This document shows, in pieces, positions 1 through 8,316 of a DNA stretch of 64,000 nucleotides. Within the stretch, counting starts at the first letter, position 1, and each line of letters starts with the position of its first letter. A program made the position numbers and the translations under genes. The stretch is taken from positions 4,340,001 through 4,404,000 of the forward strand of contig NZ_CP051006.1 of the NCBI RefSeq assembly GCF_014673495.1, written 5' to 3'. The notes under the pieces are model-generated. The model worked only from the letters and a program-made list of their open reading frames with translations. It ran no database searches and was not told the DNA's origin. The DNA comes from Streptomyces griseofuscus (GTDB lineage Bacteria > Actinomycetota > Actinomycetes > Streptomycetales > Streptomycetaceae).

Positions 1-682
1 GGTCGTCCAGGTGCTCGTCCTCGTCCAGGGCGTTCACCGCGAGGTCGAGCAGCCAGGAGCGGATGACGGTGCCCTCCTGCCAGGAGCGGAAGACCTCACG
101 GACGTCCGTGACGGAGTCGACCTTCTCCAGCAGCTCCCAGCCCTCGGCGTAGGCCTGCATCATGGCGTACTCGATGCCGTTGTGGACCATCTTCGCGAAA
201 TGGCCCGCGCCGACCTTGCCGGCGTGCACCGAGCCGAAGTCGCCCTCCGGCTTGAGCGCGTCGAAGACCGGCTGCACCCGGGCGACGTGCTCGGCGTCGC
301 CGCCGTACATCAGCGCGTACCCGTTCTCCAGGCCCCAGACGCCGCCGGAAACGCCGCAGTCCACGAAACCTATGCCCTTGGCGGCCAGTTCCCCGGCGTG
401 CTTCTCGTCGTCCGTCCAGCGGGAGTTGCCGCCGTCCACGACCACGTCGCCCGGCTCCAGCAGCTCGGCGAGCTGATCGACGGTCGACTGGGTGGGCTCG
501 CCGGCCGGGACCATCACCCACACCACGCGCGGGGCGCTGAGCTTGCCCACAAGCTCTTCCAGGCTGTGGACATCCGCGACATCGGGGTTGCGGTCGTATC
601 CGACGACGGTGTGGCCCGCGCGGCGGATCCGCTCGCGCATGTTGCCGCCCATTTTGCCGAGGCCGACGAGACCGAGCTCCAT
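1..682 (-). CDS. gnd: 6-phosphogluconate dehydrogenase (decarboxylating), partial
   Basis: Oxidative pentose-phosphate enzyme converting 6-phosphogluconate to ribulose-5-phosphate with NAD(P)H and CO2. Only the N-terminal 227 residues are in the window; the gene runs off the left edge. The product opens with the Rossmann motif GLVGLGKMGGNM (about residues 4–15). It carries GGNSRWTD and DCGVSGGVWG, and GAGHFAKMVHNGIEY (about 158–172), which contains the family's catalytic Lys and substrate-binding Asn. The sequence resembles the shorter, NAD-dependent GndA-type branch. It lies downstream of dnaN on the same strand, the arrangement expected for Streptomyces, where gnd separates dnaN from recF. 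Confidence 0.95.
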   Translation of the reverse strand, partial: MELGLVGLGKMGGNMRERIRRAGHTVVGYDRNPDVADVHSLEELVGKLSAPRVVWVMVPAGEPTQSTVDQLAELLEPGDVVVDGGNSRWTDDEKHAGELAAKGIGFVDCGVSGGVWGLENGYALMYGGDAEHVARVQPVFDALKPEGDFGSVHAGKVGAGHFAKMVHNGIEYAMMQAYAEGWELLEKVDSVTDVREVFRSWQEGTVIRSWLLDLAVNALDEDEHLDD

Positions 683-803
683 CAGTTGTGTTCCTTAGGG
701 TCGCTGCTGGCGTCTGGGGCACGGGAGTGCCGCCCCGAGCCTAAACGGCCCCGCTCACGCACAGTTGTGGGCTCCGGCGCTCATCCGGCGCCACCGGGCG
801 GCG

Positions 804-833
804 GTGCCGGACGCCCTCGCGGACGCCCGGCAC
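804..833 (-). terminator. GC-rich hairpin after dnaN
   Basis: GTGCCGG at 804–810 pairs with CCGGCAC at 827–833 just beyond the dnaN stop codon. There is no T-run, as is common for Streptomyces terminators. It may attenuate rather than stop transcription into gnd. Confidence 0.4.
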
Positions 834-865
834 CGTGCACACCTGTGGACGACGGTCGGCCGCGA

Positions 866-1996
866 TCAGCCGCTGAGCCGCACCGGCATGATCAGGTACT
901 TGTAGGCCTCGTCCGCCTCCGCGTCCAGCGCCGGCTTGCCGCTGAGCAGCGCGGGCTTCGTGGACGTCGTGAACGACAGCTGCGCCACCGGCGAGTCGAT
1001 CGCGCTCAGACCGTCCAGCAGGAACGTCGGGTTGAAGGCGATCGAGATGTCGTCGCCCTCCAGCTGCGCGTCGACCCGCTCCACAGCCTGTGCGTCGTCG
1101 CTGGAGCCGGCCTCCAGGATCAGCACGCCCTGCTCGAAGCTCAGCCGCACCGGGGTGTTCCGCTCGGCCACCAGCGCGACGCGCTTGACGGCCTCCACGA
1201 ACGGCGCCGTCTCGATCACCGCGACCGAGTTGAACTCGGTCGGGAACAGCGTCCGGTACTTGGGCAGGTCGCCCTCGAGCAGTCGCGTGGTCGTACGCCG
1301 GCCGGCGCCCTCGAAGCCGATGAGGCCCTCGCCCGCGCCGGAGCCCGACAGGGCCAGCGTCACGCTGTCCCCGGCACCGAGCGACTTGGCGGTGTCCAGC
1401 AGCGTCTTGGCGGGCACCAGGGCGACCGCGGACGCCTCCGGGTTCTCCGGCTTCCACAGGAACTCGCGGACCGCGAACCGGTAGCGGTCGGTGGACGCCA
1501 GGGTCACCGTGTCGCCCTCGATCTCGATGCGCACACCGGTGAGCACGGGCAGCGTGTCGTCGCGGCCCGCGGCGATGGCCACCTGGGACACGGCGGCGGC
1601 GAAGACCTCGCCGGGCACGGTGCCGGTCGCGTTCGGCATCTGCGGCAGCGCCGGGTACTCCTCCACCGGGAGGGTGTGCAGCGTGAAGCGGGACGATCCA
1701 CAGACCACGGTCGCCCGTACACCGTCTGTGGAAATCTCCACCGGCCGGTTGGGCAGCGCACGGGAGATGTCGGCGAGCAGCCGGCCGGAGACCAGGACGG
1801 TGCCCTCCTCCTCGACCTCGGCGTCGACGCTCACCCGAGCGGACACCTCGTAGTCGAAGCTCGACAGGCTCAGCTGGCCTTCCTCGGCCTTCAGCAGCAG
1901 GCCGGCGAGCACAGGCGCCGGCGGACGGGCAGGCAGGCTGCGTGCCGCCCAGGCCACTGCCTCCGCCAGTACGTCGCGTTCCACCCGGATCTTCAC
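866..1996 (-). CDS. dnaN: DNA polymerase III beta subunit (sliding clamp)
   Basis: The dimeric ring that tethers the replicative polymerase to DNA. The 376-residue product has the usual three-domain clamp length. It starts MKIRVERDVLAEAVAWAARS and ends in a family-typical C-terminus (YLIMPVRLSG), the region that forms the hydrophobic client-binding pocket. The ATG is preceded by an AGGAGGCGG-like Shine-Dalgarno sequence. It sits on the far side of oriC from dnaA, in the same orientation, the conserved actinobacterial arrangement. Its promoter must lie inside the origin region. Confidence 0.97.
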   Translation of the reverse strand: MKIRVERDVLAEAVAWAARSLPARPPAPVLAGLLLKAEEGQLSLSSFDYEVSARVSVDAEVEEEGTVLVSGRLLADISRALPNRPVEISTDGVRATVVCGSSRFTLHTLPVEEYPALPQMPNATGTVPGEVFAAAVSQVAIAAGRDDTLPVLTGVRIEIEGDTVTLASTDRYRFAVREFLWKPENPEASAVALVPAKTLLDTAKSLGAGDSVTLALSGSGAGEGLIGFEGAGRRTTTRLLEGDLPKYRTLFPTEFNSVAVIETAPFVEAVKRVALVAERNTPVRLSFEQGVLILEAGSSDDAQAVERVDAQLEGDDISIAFNPTFLLDGLSAIDSPVAQLSFTTSTKPALLSGKPALDAEADEAYKYLIMPVRLSG

Positions 1997-3073
1997 CGTA
2001 AGCCGCCTCCTGCTGTTGCTTCTGAGTCCTCCGACTCGGTGTCACCGCCCACTGCGAAGGGCAGGACACCGGGGACCAGTCTGACGCACCGCACTGACAG
2101 TAGGTGCCCGTCGGGGTCAAGTCGGACCGAGCGGCAGTCGGGCTCGAAACAGCGAGTTGTGCACAGCCCCCGCTTCAAAGCGATTTCCGAGCTCTCTCTA
2201 GTTGGGAGTAGTAGTAGGGCCTGTGGATACCGTGGATAACCACGTTTGCCCAGCTCAGCATGTGTTTTTTGTCCACCGGGCCTGTGCATGGAGGCGGTGG
2301 ACAACCCGGGGTATCTGTGGAGAACAGAAAGTTCTGCACACCTCGCCCACAGGACGAGGGCAGTTCTCCCCAGCTGTGTCCCCAGGAATACCCAGGTTTC
2401 CCACACCCCAACCCGGCACCTTTGTGTGACGCCTTTCACTCGACGCGGTGAGAGAGTGCGTCGCGTTGCCGAACAGTGGACAGCCATGTGGAGAAGCCGC
2501 GCCACACTGGGGACAACCGCCCCCAGCCTGTGGGTTGTCGGTGGACAACTTTCTGCACACCCTGTGGATCATCTCGTCGTCCACAGCCTGTGGACCACCG
2601 TCATCCACGATTCCACAGCCACCTGAGCTGCGCCGACGTGATCTCCCCGCCCTCCCTGTGGACACAGCTCGGGACAACTCCACCATCCCCACCATGTGGA
2701 AGAAAGAAAGTCCCCAAATCTGTGGAGGGCGGCCGTAACCCGACGAGAAATCGAACAGTCGATGACGACCGCGGTGGCGACCGCGATGCCGGGCGGACCG
2801 CCACGGAGGCCGCGACCGGGCCGCTCCGGCCGTGCCGACGGCGGCCGCGGCCGTCACAGGGCGGCTGGGAACGGGCGGCTGAAACCTCTGCTGAGGGGCC
2901 CCGAGCGCTCCGGTGACGTCGGCATCGCCTCCGGGGGAGGCACCCGTCGGCGCCGGTGTGCGCGCCCCGCCCCGGACGCCCGTGCCCCCTCAGAAGCCCG
3001 CACATACGAAAAGGCGCCCCCGAGACCCCAGTCCCGAAGACGCCCTCGGCGAGACGCCGGCCGAGACCGGCGG
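1997..3073. other. oriC: oriC: dnaN–dnaA intergenic replication origin
   Basis: A 1,077-bp non-coding gap carrying many 9-mers close to the Streptomyces DnaA box TTGTCCACA, in both orientations. With at most one mismatch: 2157–2165, 2269–2277, 2296–2304, 2316–2324, 2487–2495, 2508–2516, 2540–2548, 2577–2585, 2589–2597 and 2657–2665. With two mismatches: 2222–2230, 2231–2239, 2343–2351, 2397–2405, 2475–2483, 2563–2571 and 2695–2703. The boxes fall in two groups, about 2157–2405 and 2475–2703, separated by a roughly 70-bp stretch around 2406–2474. The part from 2730 to 3008 holds no clear boxes. No strongly AT-rich unwinding element is obvious. Confidence 0.95.
3009..3044 (-). terminator. dnaA intrinsic terminator
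   Basis: Plus-strand arms 3013–3026 and 3031–3044 form a 14-bp RNA stem (several G·U pairs) with a 4-nt loop on the minus strand. Four U residues follow (AAAA at 3009–3012 on the plus strand). It lies 30 bp past the dnaA stop codon and insulates oriC from dnaA transcription. A second small hairpin, 3055–3072, lies even closer to the stop. Confidence 0.8.
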
Positions 3074-5074
3074 CTAGCCGTTCTTGATCCGGTTCGTCAG
3101 CTCCGTCACCTGGTTGTAGATCGACCGCCGCTCCGCCATCAGCGCACGGATCTTCCGGTCGGCGTGCATGACCGTCGTATGGTCCCGCCCGCCGAACTGC
3201 GCGCCGATCTTCGGCAGCGACAGATCCGTCAGCTCCCGGCACAGATACATCGCGATCTGCCGGGCCGTCACCAGCGCCCGCCCCCGCGACGTCCCGCACA
3301 GGTCCTCGACGGTCAACCCGAAGTAGTCCGCGGTCGCCGCCATGATCGCCGAGGCCGTGATCTCCGGCGCGGAGTCCTCCCCGCCCGGGATCAGGTCCTT
3401 GAGCACGATCTCGGTGAGTCCCAGGTCCACCGGCTGCCGGTTGAGCGAGGCGAACGCCGTCACCCGGATCAGCGCGCCCTCCAGCTCACGGATGTTCCGT
3501 GAGATCCGGGACGCGATGAACTCCAGCACCTCCGGCGGCGCGTTGAGCTGCTCCTGGACCGCCTTCTTGCGCAGGATCGCGATCCGCGTCTCCAGCTCGG
3601 GCGGCTGCACGTCAGTGATCAGGCCCCACTCGAAGCGGTTGCGCAGCCGGTCCTCCAGGGTGACCAGCTGTTTGGGCGGCCGGTCGCTGGAGAGCACGAT
3701 CTGCTTGTTGGCGTTGTGGAGCGTATTGAAGGTGTGGAAGAACTCCTCCTGCGTCGACTCCTTGTCCGCGAGGAACTGGATGTCGTCCACGAGCAGGATG
3801 TCCATCTCGCGGTACCGCTTGCGGAAGCTGTCGCCCTTGCCGTCGCGGATGGAGTTGATGAACTCGTTGGTGAACTCCTCCGAGCTCACGTACCGCACCC
3901 GGGTGCCCGGGTAGAGGCTGCGCGCGTAGTGCCCGATGGCGTGCAGCAGATGGGTCTTGCCGAGCCCCGACTCCCCATAGATGAACAGCGGGTTGTACGC
4001 CTTCGCCGGTGCCTCCGCGACCGCCACCGCGGCCGCGTGCGCGAACCGGTTGGACGCGCCGATGACGAACGTGTCGAAGAGGTACTTCGGGTTCAGCCGC
4101 GCCGTCGGCTCACCGGGACCGCTCGCGGGCCCGGGCTTGGCGGCCTGCGGTCCTGACGTCCCCGCCGGGGAGTTGTCCGGCCGCCCGGTCCCGCCGCGGT
4201 GCGCGGGCCCGGGGCCCATCGGCTGCTCGGGCAGCTCACGGCGGACCGGGTCGCGCTGGTCGTACTCGGTGCGCGAGTTCTCGTAGTCGGAGCGGTCGTA
4301 GTCGGACCGCTCGTACTCGGAGCGCGGCTTGTCGTAGTCGGGGCGCGAGGGCTCGTACTCCCCGCGCTCACCCCGTTCGCGGTCCCCGCGGTCCCGGTCG
4401 CGCGGGCCGTCGTACTCGCCGCCCCGCTGCTCGTACGGCGACCGGTCCATGCCCTGCTGGCGGTAGTCGTGGACCGGCGACCCGTAGGGGTCCTGCGGGT
4501 GCGCGTGGGAGGACGGCGAGGCGTACGGGTCGCGCTCGGGGAAGCCGAGCCGCTGCTGCTGCCAGCCGTAGTCGTCCTGTCCGCCGCGCGGCCAGGCGCC
4601 GGGCTCCGGACGCTGGTACTCGCCGGGGTAGGCCGGACGCGCGGTGGGCAACTGGTCGCCGCGCGAGGACGGTTCGCCGCCCGGGTGCTGGTCCGCGCGG
4701 TGCCGGCCGTAGCCCTCGTACGACGGGCCTGAGGGCAGCTCCGGCTCCTCGTAGCGCGAGGGGGCTGGCTGCGGCGTGCTCGGGGCCGGGGGCTCGCCCG
4801 CGGAGTCGTCGACGGTGATCGCGATACGGATGGGGCGGCCGCACTCACGGCTCAGCGTCTCGCTGACGATCGGGGCGAGACGGCCCTCCAGTACGTTCTT
4901 CGCGAATTCGTTCGGTACGGCGAGCAGAGCGGTGTCCGCGACCAGCGCGAGCGGCTGGCAGCGGCGGATCCAGTGTTCGTCCTTGACCTCGACACCCTGT
5001 CCGCGGCCCTCCCCGAGCAGTTGCTCCAGCACGCGTGGCCACACTGCGGCAAGATCGGCAGGTACGTCAGCCAC
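3074..5074 (-). CDS. dnaA: Chromosomal replication initiator protein DnaA
   Basis: AAA+ ATPase that binds DnaA boxes and opens oriC. Start chosen at GTG 5074, giving 666 residues beginning (M)ADVPADLAAVWPRVLEQL, the classic actinobacterial N-terminus. The frame stays open to 5383, but that extension has no family resemblance. Domain I covers roughly residues 1–95. Domain II (about 96–320) is exceptionally long, disordered and rich in Asp, Arg, Tyr and Gly. Domain III carries Walker A GESGLGKTHLL (near residue 365) and Walker B ILLVDDIQFL. Domain IV carries the DNA-binding signature GGRDHTTVMHADRKI near residue 630. Its terminator is at 3009–3044 and DnaA boxes lie in its promoter. Confidence 0.98.
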   Translation of the reverse strand: MADVPADLAAVWPRVLEQLLGEGRGQGVEVKDEHWIRRCQPLALVADTALLAVPNEFAKNVLEGRLAPIVSETLSRECGRPIRIAITVDDSAGEPPAPSTPQPAPSRYEEPELPSGPSYEGYGRHRADQHPGGEPSSRGDQLPTARPAYPGEYQRPEPGAWPRGGQDDYGWQQQRLGFPERDPYASPSSHAHPQDPYGSPVHDYRQQGMDRSPYEQRGGEYDGPRDRDRGDRERGERGEYEPSRPDYDKPRSEYERSDYDRSDYENSRTEYDQRDPVRRELPEQPMGPGPAHRGGTGRPDNSPAGTSGPQAAKPGPASGPGEPTARLNPKYLFDTFVIGASNRFAHAAAVAVAEAPAKAYNPLFIYGESGLGKTHLLHAIGHYARSLYPGTRVRYVSSEEFTNEFINSIRDGKGDSFRKRYREMDILLVDDIQFLADKESTQEEFFHTFNTLHNANKQIVLSSDRPPKQLVTLEDRLRNRFEWGLITDVQPPELETRIAILRKKAVQEQLNAPPEVLEFIASRISRNIRELEGALIRVTAFASLNRQPVDLGLTEIVLKDLIPGGEDSAPEITASAIMAATADYFGLTVEDLCGTSRGRALVTARQIAMYLCRELTDLSLPKIGAQFGGRDHTTVMHADRKIRALMAERRSIYNQVTELTNRIKNG

Positions 5075-5436
5075 AGGGCACGCTCTCTCACGGGATGAAT
5101 TTCGGGTGGTCGGCGGGGCAAACCCGCCGGGGCGGGGGACAAAAGAACGAATCGGAGTCCAGTCACGGTAGTCAGCGGGGCCGGTAGGGTTCAAGTTGTT
5201 GTCCCCAGCCTGTGGACAGTGTCTCCCAGCGACACTCGGTTTGACCGGATGGCGTAGCCCCGCGTACCGTAACCAGGTCGAGTTGTCGATGGCTGCTGCC
5301 GCCTGCCTCCGATGGGCACAGATCGCGTCAGGTGATCGGGAAGCGGTGCAATCGGGCGTGACGCGAGCTACTCGTGGGCGCACGGTGACAGCCAGGACGG
5401 CACCCCGCCACTACCGAATCTTTCTGGAGCCCCCGA
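5075..5436. promoter_or_regulatory. Divergent dnaA/rpmH promoter region with DnaA boxes
   Basis: A 362-bp gap between the divergent dnaA and rpmH genes. Two DnaA-box-like 9-mers lie 125–145 bp upstream of the dnaA start: 5199–5207 (TTGTCCCCA, one mismatch) and 5211–5219 (TGTGGACAG, one mismatch on the other strand). DnaA boxes in this position are known to mediate autoregulation of Streptomyces dnaA. The rpmH promoter should lie toward 5330–5400, but I cannot place its hexamers with confidence. Confidence 0.65.
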
Positions 5437-5574
5437 GTGAGCAAGCGCACCTTCCAGCCGAACAACCGTCGTCGCGCGAAGACCCACGGCTTCCGGCTGC
5501 GTATGCGGACCCGTGCCGGCCGCGCCATCCTGGCGACCCGCCGTAGCAAGGGTCGCGCCCGTCTGTCCGCCTGA
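5437..5574 (+). CDS. rpmH: 50S ribosomal protein L34
   Basis: A 45-residue, highly basic protein starting at GTG (MSKRTFQPNNRRRAKTHGF) and ending GRARLSA. It matches the universal L34 length and sequence. The GTG is preceded by a TGGAGC ribosome-binding site at 5424–5429. It is the first gene of the conserved rpmH–rnpA–yidD–yidC–jag–rsmG run and is divergent from dnaA. Confidence 0.97.
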   Translation: MSKRTFQPNNRRRAKTHGFRLRMRTRAGRAILATRRSKGRARLSA

Positions 5575-5595
5575 TCCCGGTCAGGTCATGACATC

Positions 5596-5967
5596 GTGCT
5601 GCCCACCGAGAACCGGCTGAGGCGGCGCGAGGACTTCGCGACCGCTGTACGACGAGGCCGCCGGGCTGGTCGCCCGACTCTCGTCGTCCACCTTCGTAGC
5701 GGTGCCACGGACCCGCACGCGCCTGGGGAGAGCGCTCCTCCGACGCGTGCGGGTTTCGTCGTCAGCAAGGCCGTGGGTGGCGCGGTCGTGCGCAACAAAG
5801 TGAAGCGCAGACTGCGTCATCTGATGCGTGACCGAGTCGCACTCTTTCCCCCCGGTAGCCTGGTAGTGGTACGAGCGCTGCCCGGGGCGGGCGACGCCGA
5901 CCATGCACAGCTGGCCCAAGACCTGGATGCCGCCCTACGGCGGCTACTGGGAGGGGGCACGCGATGA
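5596..5967 (+). CDS. rnpA: Ribonuclease P protein component
   Basis: The protein cofactor of RNase P, which helps the catalytic RNA mature tRNA 5' ends. 123 residues from a GTG start (MLPTENRLRRREDFATAVRRG). The family signature is GFVVSKAVGGAVVRNKVKRRLRHLMRD, the RNR-type RNA-binding motif. It starts 21 nt after rpmH and its stop overlaps the yidD start (ATGA at 5964–5967), so the two are translationally coupled. Confidence 0.97.
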   Translation: MLPTENRLRRREDFATAVRRGRRAGRPTLVVHLRSGATDPHAPGESAPPTRAGFVVSKAVGGAVVRNKVKRRLRHLMRDRVALFPPGSLVVVRALPGAGDADHAQLAQDLDAALRRLLGGGTR

Positions 5968-6338
5968 AGTACCCGCTGCTGGCTCTGATCAAGCTGTACC
6001 AGTGGACGATCAGTCCACTGCTGGGGCCGGTGTGCAAGTACTACCCGTCGTGCTCCCATTACGGCTATACGGCCATCGACCGGCATGGTGCGATCAAGGG
6101 CACGGCACTCACCGCCTGGCGCATCCTCCGGTGCAATCCGTGGTCGCTGGGTGGCGTGGACCATGTCCCGCCGCGCAAGCGTCCGCGGTGGCACGAAATG
6201 CTGCGCGACGCCTGGCGCGCACGCCGGGGCGGGTCCTCCGCCGCCGAACCGGCCACCGAAGCGAAGCCCGAGGACTTTGTCTCGGAGCTTCCTCCGAGCC
6301 CGGCCGCAGAGACCTCGTCCCATGCCCAAGGAGCATGA
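5964..6338 (+). CDS. yidD: Membrane protein insertion efficiency factor YidD
   Basis: A small membrane-associated protein that assists YidC-dependent insertion. 124 residues starting MKYPLLALIKLYQWTISPLLG. It carries the invariant CKYYPSCSHYG cysteine motif and a RCNPWSLGGVDHVP segment, both diagnostic of the family. The C-terminal 40 residues are a variable, Ala/Pro-rich tail. It overlaps rnpA by 4 nt and precedes yidC by 3 nt. Confidence 0.95.
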   Translation: MKYPLLALIKLYQWTISPLLGPVCKYYPSCSHYGYTAIDRHGAIKGTALTAWRILRCNPWSLGGVDHVPPRKRPRWHEMLRDAWRARRGGSSAAEPATEAKPEDFVSELPPSPAAETSSHAQGA

Positions 6339-6341
6339 TTA

Positions 6342-7670
6342 GTGGACACGATTGCCAGCCTCTTCAGTTTCATCACCTGGCCCGTCTCCTGGGTCATCGT
6401 CCAGTTCCACGCGGTGTACGGCGCCATCTTCGGCCCCAACACCGGATGGGCCTGGGGCCTGTCCATCGTGTCCCTGGTGATCCTGATCCGCATCTGCCTG
6501 ATCCCGCTCTTCGTGAAGCAGATCAAGGCGACGCGTGCGATGCAGACGCTCCAGCCTGAGATGAAGAAGATCCAGGAGCGCTACAAGAACGACAAGCAGC
6601 GTCAGTCCGAAGAGATGATGAAGCTGTACAAGGAGGCGGGCACCAACCCGCTCTCCTCGTGCCTTCCCATCCTGGCGCAGTCCCCGTTCTTCTTCGCCCT
6701 GTACCACGTGCTCAACGGCATCGCGTCGGGCACCAAGATCGGCTACATCAACGCCGAGCAGCTCGCCAGCGCCCGCCAGGCGCACATCTTCGGGGCCCCG
6801 CTGGCCGCGAAGTTCCTGGACGGCGCCGACACGGTGCAGAAGCTCGGCGCCTCGCTGACCGACGTCCGCGTCGTCACCGCGATCATGATCGTCCTGATGT
6901 CGGCGTCGCAGTTCTACACGCAGCGCCAGCTGATGACGAAGAACGTCGACACCACGGTGAAGACGCCGTTCATGCAGCAGCAGAAGATGCTGATGTACGT
7001 CTTCCCGATCATGTTCGCCTTCTTCGGTATCCGCTTCCCCGTCGGTGTCCTCGTCTACTGGCTGACCACCAATGTGTGGACCATGGCCCAGCAGATGTAC
7101 GTCATCCGCAACAACCCGACCCCGGGTTCCAAGGCCCAGGCCGCGTACCTGGAGCGCCTGACCAAGCACGTCACGCACCACGGCAAGGTCGGCCGCCGCA
7201 GCGAGAAGGCGATCATCAAGGCGATCGTCGCCAAGGGCCGCGAGCGCAACGAGTTCGAGCGCAAGTTCATCAACTCCCTGAACAAGGCCGGCCTCGCCGC
7301 CCAGGCGGACGGCACCGTGGTGAAGAGCGTGGCGACCGAGACCGAGGCGCAGGCCGAGGACGGCGTGACCACCGCCACCGCCGGTGCCGCCGCGCGGCGC
7401 CAGCAGCCCAAGCGTCAGAGCAAGGCCCAGCGTCAGTCCGGCGGGGCCAAGCAGCCGGGCGACTCTCCGTCCCTGGAGAAGTCCGACTCCGCTGAGACGT
7501 CCGCCTCCTCCGAGCAGGCCGACTCGTCGGAGGAGACCGACCAGCCGCAGGACAGCAAGCCCACCGCTGCCCAGCAGGGCTCCAAGCCCGGCACGGGCGC
7601 CCGCAGCAAGGCCCAGAGCGGCCAGCGCAAGGGCGGCTCGCAGCGGCCCAAGTCCCCGTCCAAGAAGTAA
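6342..7670 (+). CDS. yidC: Membrane protein insertase YidC/Oxa1
   Basis: Inserts membrane proteins alone or with SecYEG. 442 residues from a GTG start (MDTIASLFSFITWPVSWVI). Hydrophobic segments occur near residues 5–25, 38–55 (GWAWGLSIVSLVILIRICLI), 105–125, 180–190 and 215–245. The charged hairpin KQIKATRAMQTLQPEMKKIQ follows the second segment, as in the 60 kDa inner-membrane protein domain. The C-terminal 130 residues are cytosolic, basic and then Ser/Glu/Gln-rich low complexity, typical of actinobacterial YidC. Only 15 nt separate it from jag. Confidence 0.96.
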   Translation: MDTIASLFSFITWPVSWVIVQFHAVYGAIFGPNTGWAWGLSIVSLVILIRICLIPLFVKQIKATRAMQTLQPEMKKIQERYKNDKQRQSEEMMKLYKEAGTNPLSSCLPILAQSPFFFALYHVLNGIASGTKIGYINAEQLASARQAHIFGAPLAAKFLDGADTVQKLGASLTDVRVVTAIMIVLMSASQFYTQRQLMTKNVDTTVKTPFMQQQKMLMYVFPIMFAFFGIRFPVGVLVYWLTTNVWTMAQQMYVIRNNPTPGSKAQAAYLERLTKHVTHHGKVGRRSEKAIIKAIVAKGRERNEFERKFINSLNKAGLAAQADGTVVKSVATETEAQAEDGVTTATAGAAARRQQPKRQSKAQRQSGGAKQPGDSPSLEKSDSAETSASSEQADSSEETDQPQDSKPTAAQQGSKPGTGARSKAQSGQRKGGSQRPKSPSKK

Positions 7671-7685
7671 GAAGGAGCCCAGCCC

Positions 7686-8198
7686 GTGACGGAAGGCACC
7701 ACCTCCGCCGCTGCCGAGGGTGCAGACACCCTCTCCCGCCTGGAGCAGGAGGGCGAGATCGCGGCGGACTACCTGGAGGGTCTGCTGGACATCGCCGACC
7801 TCGACGGCGACATCGACATGGATGTCGAGGCCGATCGGGCCGCCGTGTCGATCATCAGCGACAGCGGCGGCCGGGATCTGCAAAAGCTGGTCGGCCGTGA
7901 CGGCGAGGTGCTGGAGGCGCTTCAGGAGCTGACGCGTCTGGCCGTGCACCGGGAGACCGGTGACCGCAGCCGACTGATGCTGGACATCGCCGGCTACCGG
8001 GCCAAGAAGCGGGCCGAGCTGTCCGAGCTGGGCGCCAAGGCCGCCGCCGATGTGAAGAGCTCCGGTGAGCCCGTGAAGCTGCCGCCGATGACCCCCTTCG
8101 AGCGCAAGGTCGTACATGACGCGGTCAAGGCCGCCGGGCTGCGCAGCGAGTCCGAGGGCGAGGAACCGCAGCGGTTCGTCGTCGTGCTGCCCGCCTGA
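7686..8198 (+). CDS. jag: Jag/KhpB-like RNA-binding protein (KH–R3H)
   Basis: Single-stranded nucleic-acid-binding protein found next to yidC in Gram-positive bacteria. 170 residues from GTG (MTEGTTSAAAEGADTLSRLE). A KH-like region is marked by GRDLQKLVGRDGEVLEALQELTR (about residues 60–82). The R3H-like C-terminus contains LPPMTPFERKVVHDAV and ends with the SEGEEPQRFVVV motif common to the family. It has an AGGAG ribosome-binding site and lies in the yidC operon. Confidence 0.93.
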   Translation: MTEGTTSAAAEGADTLSRLEQEGEIAADYLEGLLDIADLDGDIDMDVEADRAAVSIISDSGGRDLQKLVGRDGEVLEALQELTRLAVHRETGDRSRLMLDIAGYRAKKRAELSELGAKAAADVKSSGEPVKLPPMTPFERKVVHDAVKAAGLRSESEGEEPQRFVVVLPA

Positions 8199-8218
8199 TC
8201 GGCCCCCCTTGTTCCACC

Positions 8219-8254
8219 GGCCCCGTCTGTTGAGCAGGCGGGGCCGAACTTTGT
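8219..8254 (+). terminator. Hairpin terminator after jag
   Basis: Arms 8219–8229 (GGCCCCGTCTG) and 8235–8245 form an 11-bp stem with one U·G pair and a 5-nt loop. GAACTTTGT follows. It probably ends most rpmH–jag transcripts ahead of rsmG. Confidence 0.75.
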
Positions 8255-8316
8255 CAGCCTGGTAGTTCTGGTGGCCGGTGCGCGAAGCACCGGCGCTGTA
8301 CGGAAGGACGGTCCCC

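Noticed and set aside
11..2239. Long plus-strand frame opposite gnd and dnaN
   Set aside because: Shadow of dnaN and gnd codons; composition is Arg/His/Gly/Leu-rich and it crosses into oriC.
5075..5383. N-terminal extension of dnaA upstream of GTG 5074
   Set aside because: The frame is open but the added 103 residues resemble no DnaA and cover the promoter with DnaA boxes.
6339..8117. Long minus-strand frame opposite yidC and jag
   Set aside because: Shadow frame with repetitive Leu/Gly/Arg sequence and no motifs; yidC and jag are certain on the other strand.
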